From the NCBI RefSeq assembly GCF_003144115.1, contig NW_020312020.1, forward strand, positions 1 through 64,000: 64,000 nucleotides of DNA, given 5' to 3'. The notes below the pieces were generated by a model. It was not told the DNA's origin and did no database searches. It was given only the letters and a program-made list of their open reading frames with translations. Of this stretch, positions 20,971 through 32,025 are shown piece after piece; the first letter of the stretch is position 1, and each line of letters starts with the position of its first letter. Both the position numbers and the translations under genes were made by a program. The stretch is from Tilletiopsis washingtonensis (lineage: Eukaryota > Basidiomycota > Exobasidiomycetes > Entylomatales).

Positions 20971-23900
20971 TCAGTGCCCGGCAGCCTGCGCAACGTGAGC
21001 GGACAGCGCACGCGCCTTCGTGCGAGCCTCGAGCAGCAGCGCGGCTCTGCGATGCGTCGAGGTCAGCATGACTGTCGCTGGCGAGCAGCCGGGAGTAGGG
21101 ACTCACTCTTGCGCAAGCATGCGCTCCATGGCCTGGAGCTGCGAGCTGCCGAGTGCGCCTGGCGGGCCTTCGCCGCTCGAAGGATGCCCCTTCGCCTGCA
21201 GCGCCATGAGCGAGGGCCGCAGGTGCGAGAGCTGGTAGTCGAGCTGAGCGCGGCGCGTCAGGCCGTGGGCCGCACGAGTATGGCAGAGGCTCACTCACCT
21301 TGTCCGCCTGAGCCGACAGGCCGGTAGGCTGCTCGTCGGCCTCCCCCTTGAGGCCGATCTCCTCCGCCAGGCCCGCCAGCTCGTCGAACCACTTGCGCTC
21401 GTACATGCTGAGGCTGGGCTGATGCGCGTCCATCAGACGCTGAAGGACGCGATCTGTGCGTGCGACGAGCGCGTGCTGCCGTGCATGCACCCGCGCGAGA
21501 CGGGCCTCGAGCGACTCTCCGCCGTCCGCGCGGCTGCCGCGGCATCGCCGGCGCACGTCGGCGAGGCGCTCGAGCTGCCGCGACATCTCGCGCAGCTGCA
21601 GATCCAGTCGCCCTTGCACGACGTTGCCGGCGCTGACTACGGACCGCATCTGGTCCCGCAACCGCTCTGCAGTCGTGCCGAGCTCGCGCAGGGTGTCCGG
21701 AGTGATCTCGACCTCGCCGCCGCGCGCGATGACGCGCGGGGCGTTTGGCAGTGTCGAGCCGCTGCGGAACAGCGACGGCACGGCGAAGGGCGGCCCGTCG
21801 CCGAGCAGCGAAACGTATCCTTGCGCTGGACCTGCGTCGCCGAGGCCGCGTGTCGCATGTTCGGCGTGATCCTGCGCCACTGCTTCGAGCTCCTCGGGCA
21901 CCCGCATGTTGAGCTCCAAGGCCACCGGCGTGCAGGGCGCTGCAACAGCCAGGAGCGCGTAGGACAGATACACGTCGCTGATGATGCACAGCCCGCAGAT
22001 GGGCGTGTGGCGCTGCTCGCGAGCGTCGAAGCCTGGCGTCTTGACCGCCCAGACCACCTGCGTAGGCTCTGCGCGGTGAAGAACCCGCGCCACTGCGCCT
22101 TGGCGATCCTCTACCTGCGGCTCGCCGTCCGCACCGAGGCCTCTGCCGGGCGTGGCATCGGCGGCAGTGTTCATCGCGTCCAGCAGGTCGCGCGCCCACG
22201 TGCCAATGCACAACGCGTGCGCTCCAAGAGAGTGGTGCACGTAGACCGTGTCGCTGTAAAGAAGATCAGGCACGAAGGCGGGTGCATGCGCACCAAGAAG
22301 CCGTTCAAGTCTCTCGGGATCCGAAGAAGCATCGCCGAGGCCCGACGACGTCAGATCTGCGAGCAGGCCCAGGTCGATCGTCTCGTAGATCAGGACCGCA
22401 GGCAGCTCGCCCTCCTCGTCCTCGTCGAACGACTCGTCATCCTCGTCGTCCGTCTAACAGAAAATTCAGTCAGCACGGCCATGCAGACAAGCATGCCAGC
22501 ACGCACCAAGCCGTAGCGACCCATCTTGCGCGCCTTTGTGCGCGCGCCCCCGCCCCATCGTGGAAAGATCGACGGGAGCACTCCCAGGTCCACCCTGCCG
22601 TCGTCCGACACGATGGCGAGGACCGCGAATGCTGTGTCGCCGTCCTCGACGGGACTGGCCGGCACCCGAAGCACAGTCATGTCACTGGCCTTCGCCTCGC
22701 GAACTTCGGAGAGCTCGTGCGGGGCCGGCGCGAGCAGGAACGGCCCCTGCCGTGCTGGCATCTGCCCAGATGGCGTGCTAATGAGCACGCGAATCTCGCC
22801 GTCTTCAGCGTCGCCATCATCGTCGTCGCCGGGCTCCTGCGCAAGCAGGCCAGCGTCCAGCGACATGCCACTAGCAGGCGTGACACCTCGCAGGTATGCC
22901 GGCGTGGCGTCACGCGCGTTTGCGGCTGTGGACTCGCGCTGCTGCAGCAGAGATGACAGGTAGCGCAGCGAGCTCGTGCGCGAGGTGCTGCTCGCAGCTG
23001 CGGAAGTTTCGGCCGTGTATGTGCTCAGGGCGGAGAGATACTGAGCCGGCACCTGACTGAGTTGAGTCGTCAGCTGGATGCTGGCAAGGAGCGAAGCGCA
23101 GTGGTGCAGGTGCGCGTCTGACTCACGCTTGTGCCGGCAGGAAGGGGGTGATGCCGTAGACATCTCCAGCCCGCGTCAGGCCGTAGATGGTCAGCGCGCT
23201 CCAGTCGCCGCTGTTGCCGGCGCCCGAAGCCGAGAGGCCGAGTGCCAGGCCCACGGCAGGGTCCCACTCTCTGCCCGGCGCCGCGCCTGAGCCGACGCCA
23301 AAACGGGAAGGCCCGGCCGCGCGGCTGTCGCTGCGCCCGACCGCGGGCGGCGGCGGCGGGGTGAGTGCCAGCGTCTGCGCCGGCTCGTCGAGATCGCCAG
23401 ACACGTTGTACTCGCTGCATAGTGTGAGGAAGGTGCGAGCGGCTGCGCCAGCAGTGCAGGGAACTCACCGCAGAGTGCCGTCAGCGGTGAGGATAAGCAG
23501 CGAGGTGCCGTCCTTGCCCCACGGATGCCAGAGCACCTTTGCGACGCGGGCGTGCGGGCCGATGTGCTCGTCGTGGTAGTAGGCGCCGACACGTGCGGCA
23601 TGGCAAGTGACGCTGCGAGCGGCGCCCCGGGAGTGTGCGGCGTCGGCCTGCGCCTTGGAGCCCGCCGAGCGCGGCAGCACGAGCACGGCCACCTGGTGCG
23701 AGCCGACGACGGCCAGCAGGCGGTTCGCCGGGTTCACAGCAATGCTGGCAATGGGGAACGGCGGCAGCGCATGCGCCAGCACGCGGTGCGGACGCTCGGC
23801 GGGCGAGGCGCCCGTGGCCGCAGCGTGCTTGGCCTCGGCCAGGCTGGCAATGCGCAGCTCGGAGCCGACGGCCGCGACGAGGTCCGTGCCGCGCAGGGCG

Positions 23901-24076
23901 AGCGTCGAGCGGGCGCGCACAGACGAGCGCCCGGCCGCCGGCGCGGGCGGCGTGTCGCCGGCATGGAAGATGGGATGCTGGGCGAGGCCGTCGAGCCACG
24001 CCACGTCGGGCGCAAAGGGGTCGGGCGAGTGGGGGAAGGCGCTGCGCCCGGGCATCGCCGCGGCGGGGTACGCCAT
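20971..24076 (-). CDS. NUP82: Nucleoporin Nup82/Nup88
   Basis: About 940 aa in six exons. Nup82/Nup88 anchors the cytoplasmic filaments of the nuclear pore and holds the mRNA-export platform. The N-terminus reads as its beta-propeller: APDVAWLDGLAQHPIF, FPIASIAVNPANRLLAVVG, VAVLVLPR and then RVAKVLWHPWGKDGTSLLIL, the most diagnostic stretch. Later come LLYSDTVYVHHSLGAHAL, matching the DTVYVYHS element of the family, and an acidic insert (DDEDDESFDEDEEGEL). The C-terminal third is coiled coil (LRDQMRSVVSAGNVVQG through QHALVARTDRVLQRLMDA), which packs with partner nucleoporins. Stop, exon phases and splice words agree throughout. Convergent with HEI10, divergent from LYS2. Confidence 0.85.
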
Positions 24077-24601
24077 GGTGGGGGCGAGGGCTGGTGCAGG
24101 CCGGCAGCGATGGTGGCTGCACGGACGCACGCGCGCAAGAGGCGAGGATGAGGGAGCGAGAGCGGAGTAAGAGTGCTGCGTCGGGGCCATGCCGTGGTCG
24201 TGCACGACGCCAGAAGCAAGCGTCGCGACGCGCGGCGCACGTGACCGCCTGTCCCCACGCCCGCCCGCAGCGCTCCCTCTCCTGCCCGGGCCCGGACCTG
24301 GACTCTGCCAAGGTTGAGAGCAACAGGGATGATGCCGTCGCACATGGAGAGGAGACAGTGGCAGCACGGGCCGGCGGCAGCAGCAGCGAGTGGGCATCAG
24401 GAGCGCGAAGGCCTCGCGCCTGGCCGTCAGGACCGCGGCTCTCCACTCCTGGCCGGCGTGACTCGGGGCGGCGAGGCGGGCACACTGCTCCCGTGCCGTT
24501 CTTCCTGCGACGGAGCGAGAGCTTCGCAGATACGCGCACCGCGCCGAAGCATCTTCTTGTCTCTCACCACCCACTCCTCTTGCCCCACTACACCCGCCGC
24601 C
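24077..24601. promoter_or_regulatory. Divergent promoter region of NUP82 and LYS2
   Basis: A 525-bp shared upstream region. It carries one Gcn4/CpcA-type word (listed separately) and a pyrimidine-rich leader just before the LYS2 start (near 24557-24600). No TATA box was seen. Confidence 0.55.
24469..24474 (+). promoter_or_regulatory. Gcn4/CpcA-type half site TGACTC upstream of LYS2
   Basis: TGACTC lies 128 bp before the LYS2 start codon. Gcn4-family bZIP regulators bind TGACTC/TGASTCA and control lysine genes, including LYS2, in ascomycete yeasts. One six-base match in GC-rich DNA is weak evidence on its own; the position is what makes it plausible. Confidence 0.35.
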
Positions 24602-27600
24602 ATGGCCGTCTCTGGCGACGCTGCGGCCGCTGCGCGCCTCGAGCGCTGGCACGCACGCCTCCAGTCGCTGCCGGCCATCGCGCTGCCGACCGACTACCCG
24701 CGCCCGTCGTCGTCGCAGGTCGTGCAGGCCCTCACCTCGGCCACGCTCTCGTCCAAGGCGCGCAACGGCCTCGTGCGCCTCACGCTCCACCATGCGCTCG
24801 ACGCCGACGGCGAGGCCGCGTCCGACTCGTCGGACGACGACGACGACGACGACGAGGCGGCGGCGGCGCGCGACGCGGCCACGCCGACGCCCTTCCACCT
24901 GCTGCTCGCCGCGTTTGCCGTGCTGCTGCACCGCTACACCGGCGACACGGACCTGCTCATCGGCTCGTCGTCGCCGCTCGACGGCACGCCGCTGATCCTG
25001 CGCATTCCCATCGAGGCGGCGGACCCCTTCTGGCAGATTGTGCGCCGCGTGCAGGCCGTCGAGGCCGAGGCCGCCGCCGACAATGCGCCCTACGACGCCA
25101 TCGTGGCGCGCCTCGAGCAGGACCGCGCTGCTGCGGCCGCCGGCATGCCGAGCGCACCCATCTTCCGCGTGCGCTTCTTCGACGAGCTGGCGGGCCGGGA
25201 GCGCAACTTCCTGCAGAGCACCAGCCTCACGACGGACCTGACGCTCTTCGTCACGCCGCCGGGCGCAGCGCCCGCCGACGATGCCTCCTCGTCCATGTCG
25301 GGCAGCACGGCGACGCTGCGTGGGGGATCGTCGGGCCCGCCGACGCCCTCGGCGCACAGCTTCCGCAGCCCCGTCGTGCCGGCCATCGCGCTGCACGCCT
25401 CGTACAACGCGCTGCTCTTCTCCTCCTCGCGCATCAGCCTGCTGCTCGCACACCTCTCGCACGTCATCATTGCAGCGGCAAGCAACCCCTCGATGCTCGT
25501 GGGCAGCATTGCTCTGCGCACGCACGCCGAAGACGCCGTGCTGCCCGATCCGCGCAAGGACCTTGACTTCTGCGGCTTCCAGGGCGCCATCACGCACATC
25601 TTTGAGCGCAATGCCGCTGCCCACCCGCAGCGCCGCGCCATCATCGAGTCGCTGTCTGGACCGCCGAACGCCCTCGACCTTCCGGCTCCAGCCAGCCTGA
25701 CCCGTGAGATCAGCTATGACGAGCTCGACCGCGCCAGTAACGTCCTGGCACACCACCTCCTGGCGAACGGTCTGCAGCGGGAAGACGTCGTGACGGTGTA
25801 CGCGCATCGCAGCGCCGATCTCGTCGTGGCCGTGCTCGGCACGCTCAAGGCAGGCGGTACCTTCAGCGTGATCGACCCAGCGTACCCGCCGAGCCGCCAG
25901 AACATCTACTTGCAGGTCGCAAGGCCCCGCGCCCTCGTGGTGCTGAGCAAGGCGGGCACGCTGCACCCGGCTGTGCGCAAATGCATCGAGGAGGAGCTCG
26001 AGCTGCGCGTGGAGGTCCCGGCGCTGGAGCTCGTGTCGCAGGGCGACGGGCTCGGCGTGCGCGGCGGAGCCACGTCTGTCGGCGGTGCCGACGTTTTCGA
26101 GCAGGTGCAGAAGCTTGCGTCGCAGAGCACCGGCGTCATCCTCGGTCCAGACAGTGTCGGCACCCTGTCTTTCACCTCGGGCTCGACGGGCATTCCGAAG
26201 GGTGTGCGCGGCAGACACCACAGCCTGACGCACTTCTTCCCCTGGATGGGCGAGCGCTTCGGCCTCGGGCCGCAGTCGCGCTTCACGATGCTCAGCGGCA
26301 TTGCGCACGATCCGATCCAGCGCGACATCTTCACTCCGCTCTTCTTCGGCGCCGAGCTGCACGTGCCCACGCCAGACGACATCGGCACGCCTGGTCGTCT
26401 GGCCGAGTGGATGGCTGCGACGGGTGCCACAGTTACGCATCTGACGCCTGCGATGGGTCAGCTGCTCTCGGCGCAGGCCGTGGCGGCCATCCCGGAGCTG
26501 CGCAACGCGTTCTTTGTTGGCGACGTGCTCACCAAGCGCGACTGCACGCGGCTGCAGGCACTTGCGCGCAACGTGCGCATCATCAACATGTACGGCACCA
26601 CCGAGACGCAGCGCGCAGTCTCGTACTTTGCCATCCCGCCGGTGGCCGAGCGTCCGACGTTCCTCGCGACGCAGAAGGACATCATGCCCGCCGGCCAGGG
26701 CATGATCGACGTGCAGCTTCTCGTCGTGAACCGACACGAGCGCACGGCCACGTGTGCCGTCGGCGAGGTCGGCGAGATCTACGTGCGGTCGGGCGGCCTG
26801 GCGGAGGGCTACCTCGGCCCGCCCGAGGTCACTGCAGAGAAGTTCGTGAGCAACTTCCTCGCGCCCGGCGCGCAGTACAACGACACGCTCAGGGGCACGC
26901 CGCCGGGCGAGTTCTGGCACGGCGTGCGCGACCGCATGTACCGCACTGGCGACCTCGGCCGCTATCTGCCGGACGGCACAGTCGAGTGCACCGGCCGCGC
27001 AGACGACCAAGTCAAGATCCGCGGCTTCCGCATCGAGCTGGGCGAGATTGACACGCACCTGTCGCGCCACGCGCATGTGCGAGAGAACGTGACGCTTGTG
27101 CGTCGCGACAAGGACGAGGAGAAGGTGCTCGTGTCGTACTTCGTGCCGGGACCTGGCGCCGCCAGTCTGGAAGAAGTCAGCAGCGCCGACGAAGGCGCAG
27201 ATGCAGCGCCCAAGGACTCGACATCCGCTGCTGGCCTCGTGCGCGGCATGCGCCGTCACCGTCAGCTCATCAAGGACATCCGCGACCATCTCAAGAAGAA
27301 GCTGCCGGCGTACTCGATCCCGACGCTGTTTGTGCCGCTTGCGCGCCTGCCGCTGAACCCCAACGGAAAGATCGACAAGCCTGCGCTGCCGTTCCCGGAC
27401 ACCGCTCTGGCGTCTGCTGCCATGTCGGCGAACCCGCGCAAGAAGGGCTCCGACGCTGCTGCGACCAACGGATCCTCTGCCGACTCCGGCGACGAGCCTT
27501 CGGCGTCTGCGGACGCCGACGCTCGCGCGCCCTCGCCCACCGAGGCAGCGATCCAGGCGCTCTTCGCCACGCTCCTGCCCTCTTGCCCTCGACCGGTCCC

Positions 27601-29363
27601 TCTCAACGAGTCGTTTTTCGACCTCGGCGGGCACTCGATTCTGGCGACGCGTCTCGTGTTTGACATGCGCAAGCAGTTCGTCGTCGGTGTGCCGCTCGGC
27701 GCTGTCTTTGACCACCCTACGGCGGAGGGTCTGGCCGCTGAGGTGGACCGGCTGCGGGATGCCGATCTCAACCTGGGCGTCATTCCGGCGGCACCCGCCG
27801 CCGGCGATGTGGCGGCCGTGCCGGCCGCCGCTGTGACCCCGGAGGACGACTATGCTGGCGACGTCGAGCCACTGCTGCGCACGCTGCCCGAGTCGTTCGT
27901 CGGCAGCGGTGCCCTGGCCAACATTGGCCGCAGCGAGTCCGCCACGCCGCAGCATCGGACTATTCTCCTCACCGGCGCCACGGGCTTCCTCGGCGCATTC
28001 GTCCTGCGCGATCTGCTGGCCCAACGCAAGAGCTCTGTGGCTCGCGTGATCGCCCATGTGCGAGCGCGCGATGCCGAGCAGGGCCTCGCCCGGCTTCGCG
28101 AGGGAGGCGAAGGCCGCGGCGCGTGGGACGAAGAGTGGGTCAGCAGCGGTCGGCTGCAAGTTGTTGTGGGCGACCTGGCGCAGGAGCGCCTGGGCCTGAC
28201 GCAGCAGCAGTGGATCCAGCTGGCGCACGACGTCGATGCCATTGTGCACAACGGTGCCCTGGTGCACTGGGTGTACCCTTACACTAAGCTGCGCGCGGCC
28301 AATGTGCTCTCCACCGTTGCGACGATTCTGCTGTGCGCCACTGGCAAGCCCAAGACGCTCACGTTCGTCTCGTCGACTTCCGCTCTCGACACGGATCACT
28401 TTGTCAACCTGTCCGACTCGATTCTCCGCGGCGGCGGTGGGGCTGCCCCGCTCAGCGCCGCTGGCAAGCCGTTTGCCGGCGTGCCCGAGACGGACGACCT
28501 CGCCGGCAGCCGGCGTGGCCTCGGCACGGGCTACGGCCAGAGCAAGTGGGTGTCGGAGCGCCTGGTCATGGCGTGCGCAGCGCGCGGCCTGCGCGCCAGC
28601 ATCGTGCGGCCGGGCTACGTCGTGGGCGACAGCCGAAGCGCCGTGACGAACACGGACGACTTCATCTGGCGCCTCGTCAAGGGCAGCACGCAGCTCGGCC
28701 TCGTGCCTGACATGCACAACACCATCAACATGGTGCCCGTCGACCACGTTGCGCGCGTCACGGCGCTCGCCGCGCTCGCGACAGCGCGGGAAGCGGGCGA
28801 TGTCCCTGGAACCGCCGCACGCGTCTACCACGTCACGGCCCATCCGCTTATCCGCTTCAACGAGCTCCTCTCGGGCCTGTCTCGGCACGGCTGGGAGACG
28901 AAGCGCACCGAATACGTGCAGTGGCGCTCGCAGCTGGAGGAGCACGTGCTCAAGAGCGCGCCACAGGAAGGCACGGCCGAGGCGGTCGAGGCGAACGCGC
29001 TGTTCCCGCTCTTGCACTTTGGTGAGTCCTGCCCGGGCCATGGAGGCACCCTCGGCGAGGCTGACGCGCTGCTGTGCAGTGCTCGACGACCTCCCTACCT
29101 CGACGAAGTCGCCAGAGCTCGACGACCAGCACACGCAGGCCCTGCTTGATGCGGTCAACGAGGGCGCAGCCGCAGGCACCGTCATGGGCGTGAGCGAGGC
29201 CCTCGTGTCCACCTACCTCGCGTGGCTCGTGGCCGTGGGCTTCCTCGACCGGCCCGTGCGTGAGGTCGGCCAGCCGGCCGCCGACGGAGGTGCAGTGGAG
29301 GCGCTGCCCGTCCTGGCCGAAGGCGCCGGGCTCAAGGCAATTGGCCGCGGCTCGGCGAACTAG
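24602..29363 (+). CDS. LYS2: L-2-aminoadipate reductase (Lys2)
   Basis: About 1567 aa in two exons; the single intron follows FPLLHF near 29020. The enzyme activates alpha-aminoadipate with ATP, loads it on a phosphopantetheine arm and reduces it with NADPH to the semialdehyde, the committed step of the fungal lysine route. Domains in order: N-terminal condensation-like remnant; adenylation domain with LSFTSGSTGIPKGV, YRTGDLGRYLPDG and DDQVKIRGFRIELGEID; carrier domain with FFDLGGHSILATRL (Ser near 1012); reductase with ILLTGATGFLGAFVL (about 1120) and the YxxxK motif GYGQSKWVSERL (about 1310). It is longer than yeast Lys2 (1392 aa), partly because of a poly-Asp insert near residue 80 and a linker near 950-980. 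Activation needs a PPTase (Lys5), not in this window. Confidence 0.97.
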
Positions 29364-29544
29364 ATGCGCAATGGAGTGACGACGACGACGCTAGCAACGA
29401 TCTCTCATTTCATCAACGATCGCATCGCGATGGGTGCTCAGATACAAGGGGAAGAGGGCAGGGAAACGATGTGCACTGCACGGCTGGGACGGTGGCAGGG
29501 ACGACGCGGCGTGGATCACGCCCGAGAACTCGCTCGAGCACTCT
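29364..29544. terminator. Convergent 3' region of LYS2 and the proline-rich protein gene
   Basis: A 181-bp gap between two stops, holding the 3' ends of both transcripts. It is the most AT-rich short stretch nearby (CTAGCAACGATCTCTCATTT at 29391-29410). No defined terminator motif is visible. Confidence 0.4.
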
Positions 29545-30513
29545 TCAGTTCTCCACGCTCGGCGGCGGCGGAGGCGGGCCGCCAGGACCACGGTGAGGCG
29601 GCCAGCGAGGCGGCGGCGGCGGCGGGCCGCCGGGACCGCGGTGAGGCGGGCCGTGGGGCGGCGGACCCGGCGGCGGGGGTCCGCGAGGAGGACCGTGGTG
29701 CGGCGGAGGCGGCGGCGGCGGCGCATCGGGCAGAAGCGCCAGCGACAGCGAGGCGGGCGCGTGGATGGCGATGCTGATGTCGGGATAGACGCGCCCAAAG
29801 CCGTCGCCCGGCGTCTTGTGCGCTGCAGCCAGGTCCGCCGGCTCCGTCGGCGCGGGCTGTGGGAGGGAAACGTCAGTTAGCAGCTGCGGCGTTCGGCACA
29901 TGTTCACGGTACTGACGAAGATGCCGATGGCCGGGCCGCTGATGAGGCCGAACGAGCAGATGTTGAGTGCCTCGGGCTTGTGCTCGGCCGCCGCTGCCGC
30001 CGCACGCGTGACGGTGACGAGGAGGTCGACGGGCCCATGGGGCGGAGGGCCCTTGGGTGCGCGGCGTGCGTCGCCGGCGAGCGCAGCGGCGTCGGCAGCA
30101 GCGGCGTCGTCGCGCAGCAGGGCGAGCGTCGAGCCGCGCAGCGAGTTGTGCGTCACGAGGCGCGCCCACGGCTCGAAGACGACGACAGAGACGTTGAGCG
30201 TGCCCGAGGCCGGCAGCGCATGGCAGTCGAGCGGCGCCGTCGGCGGAGGCGGCGGCGGCGGCGGTCCATGCCAGCCGTGCAGTGCGGCGTCGGGGCCGGT
30301 GCTGCGGCCGCCGCGCTGGCCGATGTGCGGCGGCAGCAGGCTGAGCACGCAGACGACGGAGACGACGACGAGCGCCGTGCGCACCACATGGCGGAGCACG
30401 GCGCCGAGGCGCTGCATGGCCGGCGAGGAGCCGCACTGACGGGGCGTGTCGGCGGCCGTGGCATCGGCGCCGAGCAGCGGCTGCTTCTCGGTTGCGTCGA
30501 GGGAGCGCGACAT
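29545..30513 (-). CDS. Single-pass membrane protein with proline-rich tail, function unknown
   Basis: About 305 aa in two exons; the intron (about 51 nt) has a clear branch-point word CTAAC and acceptor CCCACAG. The N-terminus is short and polar (MSRSLDATEKQPLLG). One transmembrane segment follows (RTALVVVSVVCVLSLL, about residues 45-60), then PPPPPPPP, a beta-rich domain with NVSVVVFEPWARLV and LNICSFGLISGPAIGIF, and a tail of GPP/PPPP/HRGPGG repeats. The layout suggests a type II protein with the folded domain and tail outside the cytosol. The last 16 codons or so are partly tandem-duplicated. I do not recognise the family. Confidence 0.72.
   Translation of the reverse strand: MSRSLDATEKQPLLGADATAADTPRQCGSSPAMQRLGAVLRHVVRTALVVVSVVCVLSLLPPHIGQRGGRSTGPDAALHGWHGPPPPPPPPTAPLDCHALPASGTLNVSVVVFEPWARLVTHNSLRGSTLALLRDDAAAADAAALAGDARRAPKGPPPHGPVDLLVTVTRAAAAAAEHKPEALNICSFGLISGPAIGIFVSTVNMCRTPQLLTDVSLPQPAPTEPADLAAAHKTPGDGFGRVYPDISIAIHAPASLSLALLPDAPPPPPPPHHGPPRGPPPPGPPPHGPPHRGPGGPPPPPPRWPPHRGPGGPPPPPPSVEN
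29561..29656. repeat. Two tandem 48-bp units inside the proline-rich tail
   Basis: Units 29561-29608 and 29609-29656 differ at three of the first 41 positions and diverge more at the ends. Each encodes 16 residues of the type WPPHRGPGGPPPPPP on the minus strand. A 48-bp period keeps the reading frame, so copy number can vary without breaking the gene. Confidence 0.75.
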
Positions 30514-32025
30514 GTCGGGCGAGGTCGAGGCAGACGAGGTGGTGGGCAGGAGCGGCGATGGGCGTCGAGGTGCCTCTCTTATGCCTCGCGGAGGCACGGG
30601 CCAGCAGGGAGGTCCGACAGCATGCTGCGCTGCTGCTTGCCCCGTGCTGAGGCGCTGTAGCACATCCGGCACATCAAACAGCGGTGCAGCCTCCGCGCCG
30701 GTCCTCCTCCAGCACAGCTGGGCTGACCCCGCAGCACGGTGTTGCGCAGCTGCGCGCTGTGCGCCTCAGCGCTAGGCACAGGCACATCATCGCCCTCGGC
30801 ACGGCTGTGCCGCCAGAGTGCCCCTCAATCAGGAGCACTCAGAGTTGAGCGGCTGCAATCAGATGCCGGTGCCGTCGGTGCAGAGCCAGCACCCGAGGCC
30901 GTGGCTGCGCTCTGCGCTGCTGCAGTGCTGCCTCTCTGATCGTCGAGGCACGGAGGAGGCGGCGCCTGCTCATGCCGCGGCGGGCTGTGAAGCTGCGCCT
31001 CGTCGAGCCGCGGCCGGCCGGCAGCACCGCCTCGCGCCCCGCAGACGAGAGAGCAACGCACAGCAGCTGCGCCTGGGCGAGGAGCTCGCCGCCATCGGCG
31101 ATGCAGGCGGGCTCTTATCGCAGCGCCAAAGCGCAGCTCCCACAAAGACATCCATGGCTGAGTGGCTGTTGAGCTGCGAGCAGGACCAGGCCAAGGTCCG
31201 TGCGCAGCCCAGCATATGAGGAGGTGCGCAACGTGCACGACACCGTCTCTGGCCGACTGCAGCGTTGATCGATTCGTGTACCCTGCCGGTCCTCTGTAGC
31301 ACCGCCGCCGGCAGCACCAGGCGGCAGGTTCAGCATCGCGGCACACTGCCAAGCCCTCAAGTGCCCATACCAGCTCCGAGCGATCCTCTGCCGATAAATT
31401 GCGGCCGTCGCGCGGGCGCGTGAAGGGCGGGGGCTGCACGCGTGCGACGCCCGCCGTGCCGTCATGCTGTACGTCCACAGACGTGAGAGCAGCCACCGTT
31501 TGCGCCCCCACCGCCTGCCTGCGTCGCTCTCGAGGGCACTGACATGCCTTTCCCGCCGTTGCAAGCCGGCGCGAGGAGCGCCGCGATGCACGATCCTCTG
31601 CTCATGCGCGCATGCCAGCGAATAGCAACAGTCGGGCAGTGGCGGGCAAGCTCGTTGAGGCGACGCACGCGCGAACACTCGCCTCGCCGCCAGCTGCGCC
31701 TCCAGGTCCCATCTCCCCGGCTCACGACAGGCTCCGCCAGGCGCACCTCACTGCGACAGACATAGAAGCGATATGCAAGCATGGCTTGTCAGACGAGGCG
31801 TCGTGATGGAATACAGGGCGGCGCGGGCCCGCGTCTTGATGGTGTGGGGGACACGAGGGGACCAGAGGAGGCGCTAAGCGAAGGCGTGACGTGCGGGGAT
31901 GCGATGCGATGCAAGATGATGCGAGATGCGAGGATGCGAGATGCCTGCACGATCGAGAATGAGGGTGTCCGGAGGCTGGAAGGAAACACAAAGGGAACAG
32001 GCGAGCGGGCTGGCGCCGCAGCGGC
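30514..32025. other. Intergenic, 1.5 kb; possible unresolved small gene
   Basis: No confident gene. On the plus strand between about 30740 and 31267 there are short coding-like stretches in shifting frames (for example SNAQQLRLGEELAAIG near 31052 and YEEVRNVHDTVSGRLQR followed by TGA near 31217-31268). They resemble exons of a small coiled-coil gene split by introns, but I could not join them with proper splice sites. The part from 31270 to 32025 shows nothing. Confidence 0.35.

Noticed and set aside
23465-29212. A 1915-codon open frame on the minus strand opposite LYS2
   Set aside because: It is the mirror of a long GC-rich coding exon, where third-position G/C removes antisense stops. Only its last part (below about 24076) is real, as NUP82 exon 1.
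5109-29363. A secondary-metabolite cluster joining the Pls-like enzyme and LYS2
   Set aside because: The genes between them are housekeeping (GID5, ELL, HEI10, NUP82) with no transporter, tailoring enzyme or PPTase. LYS2 is primary metabolism.
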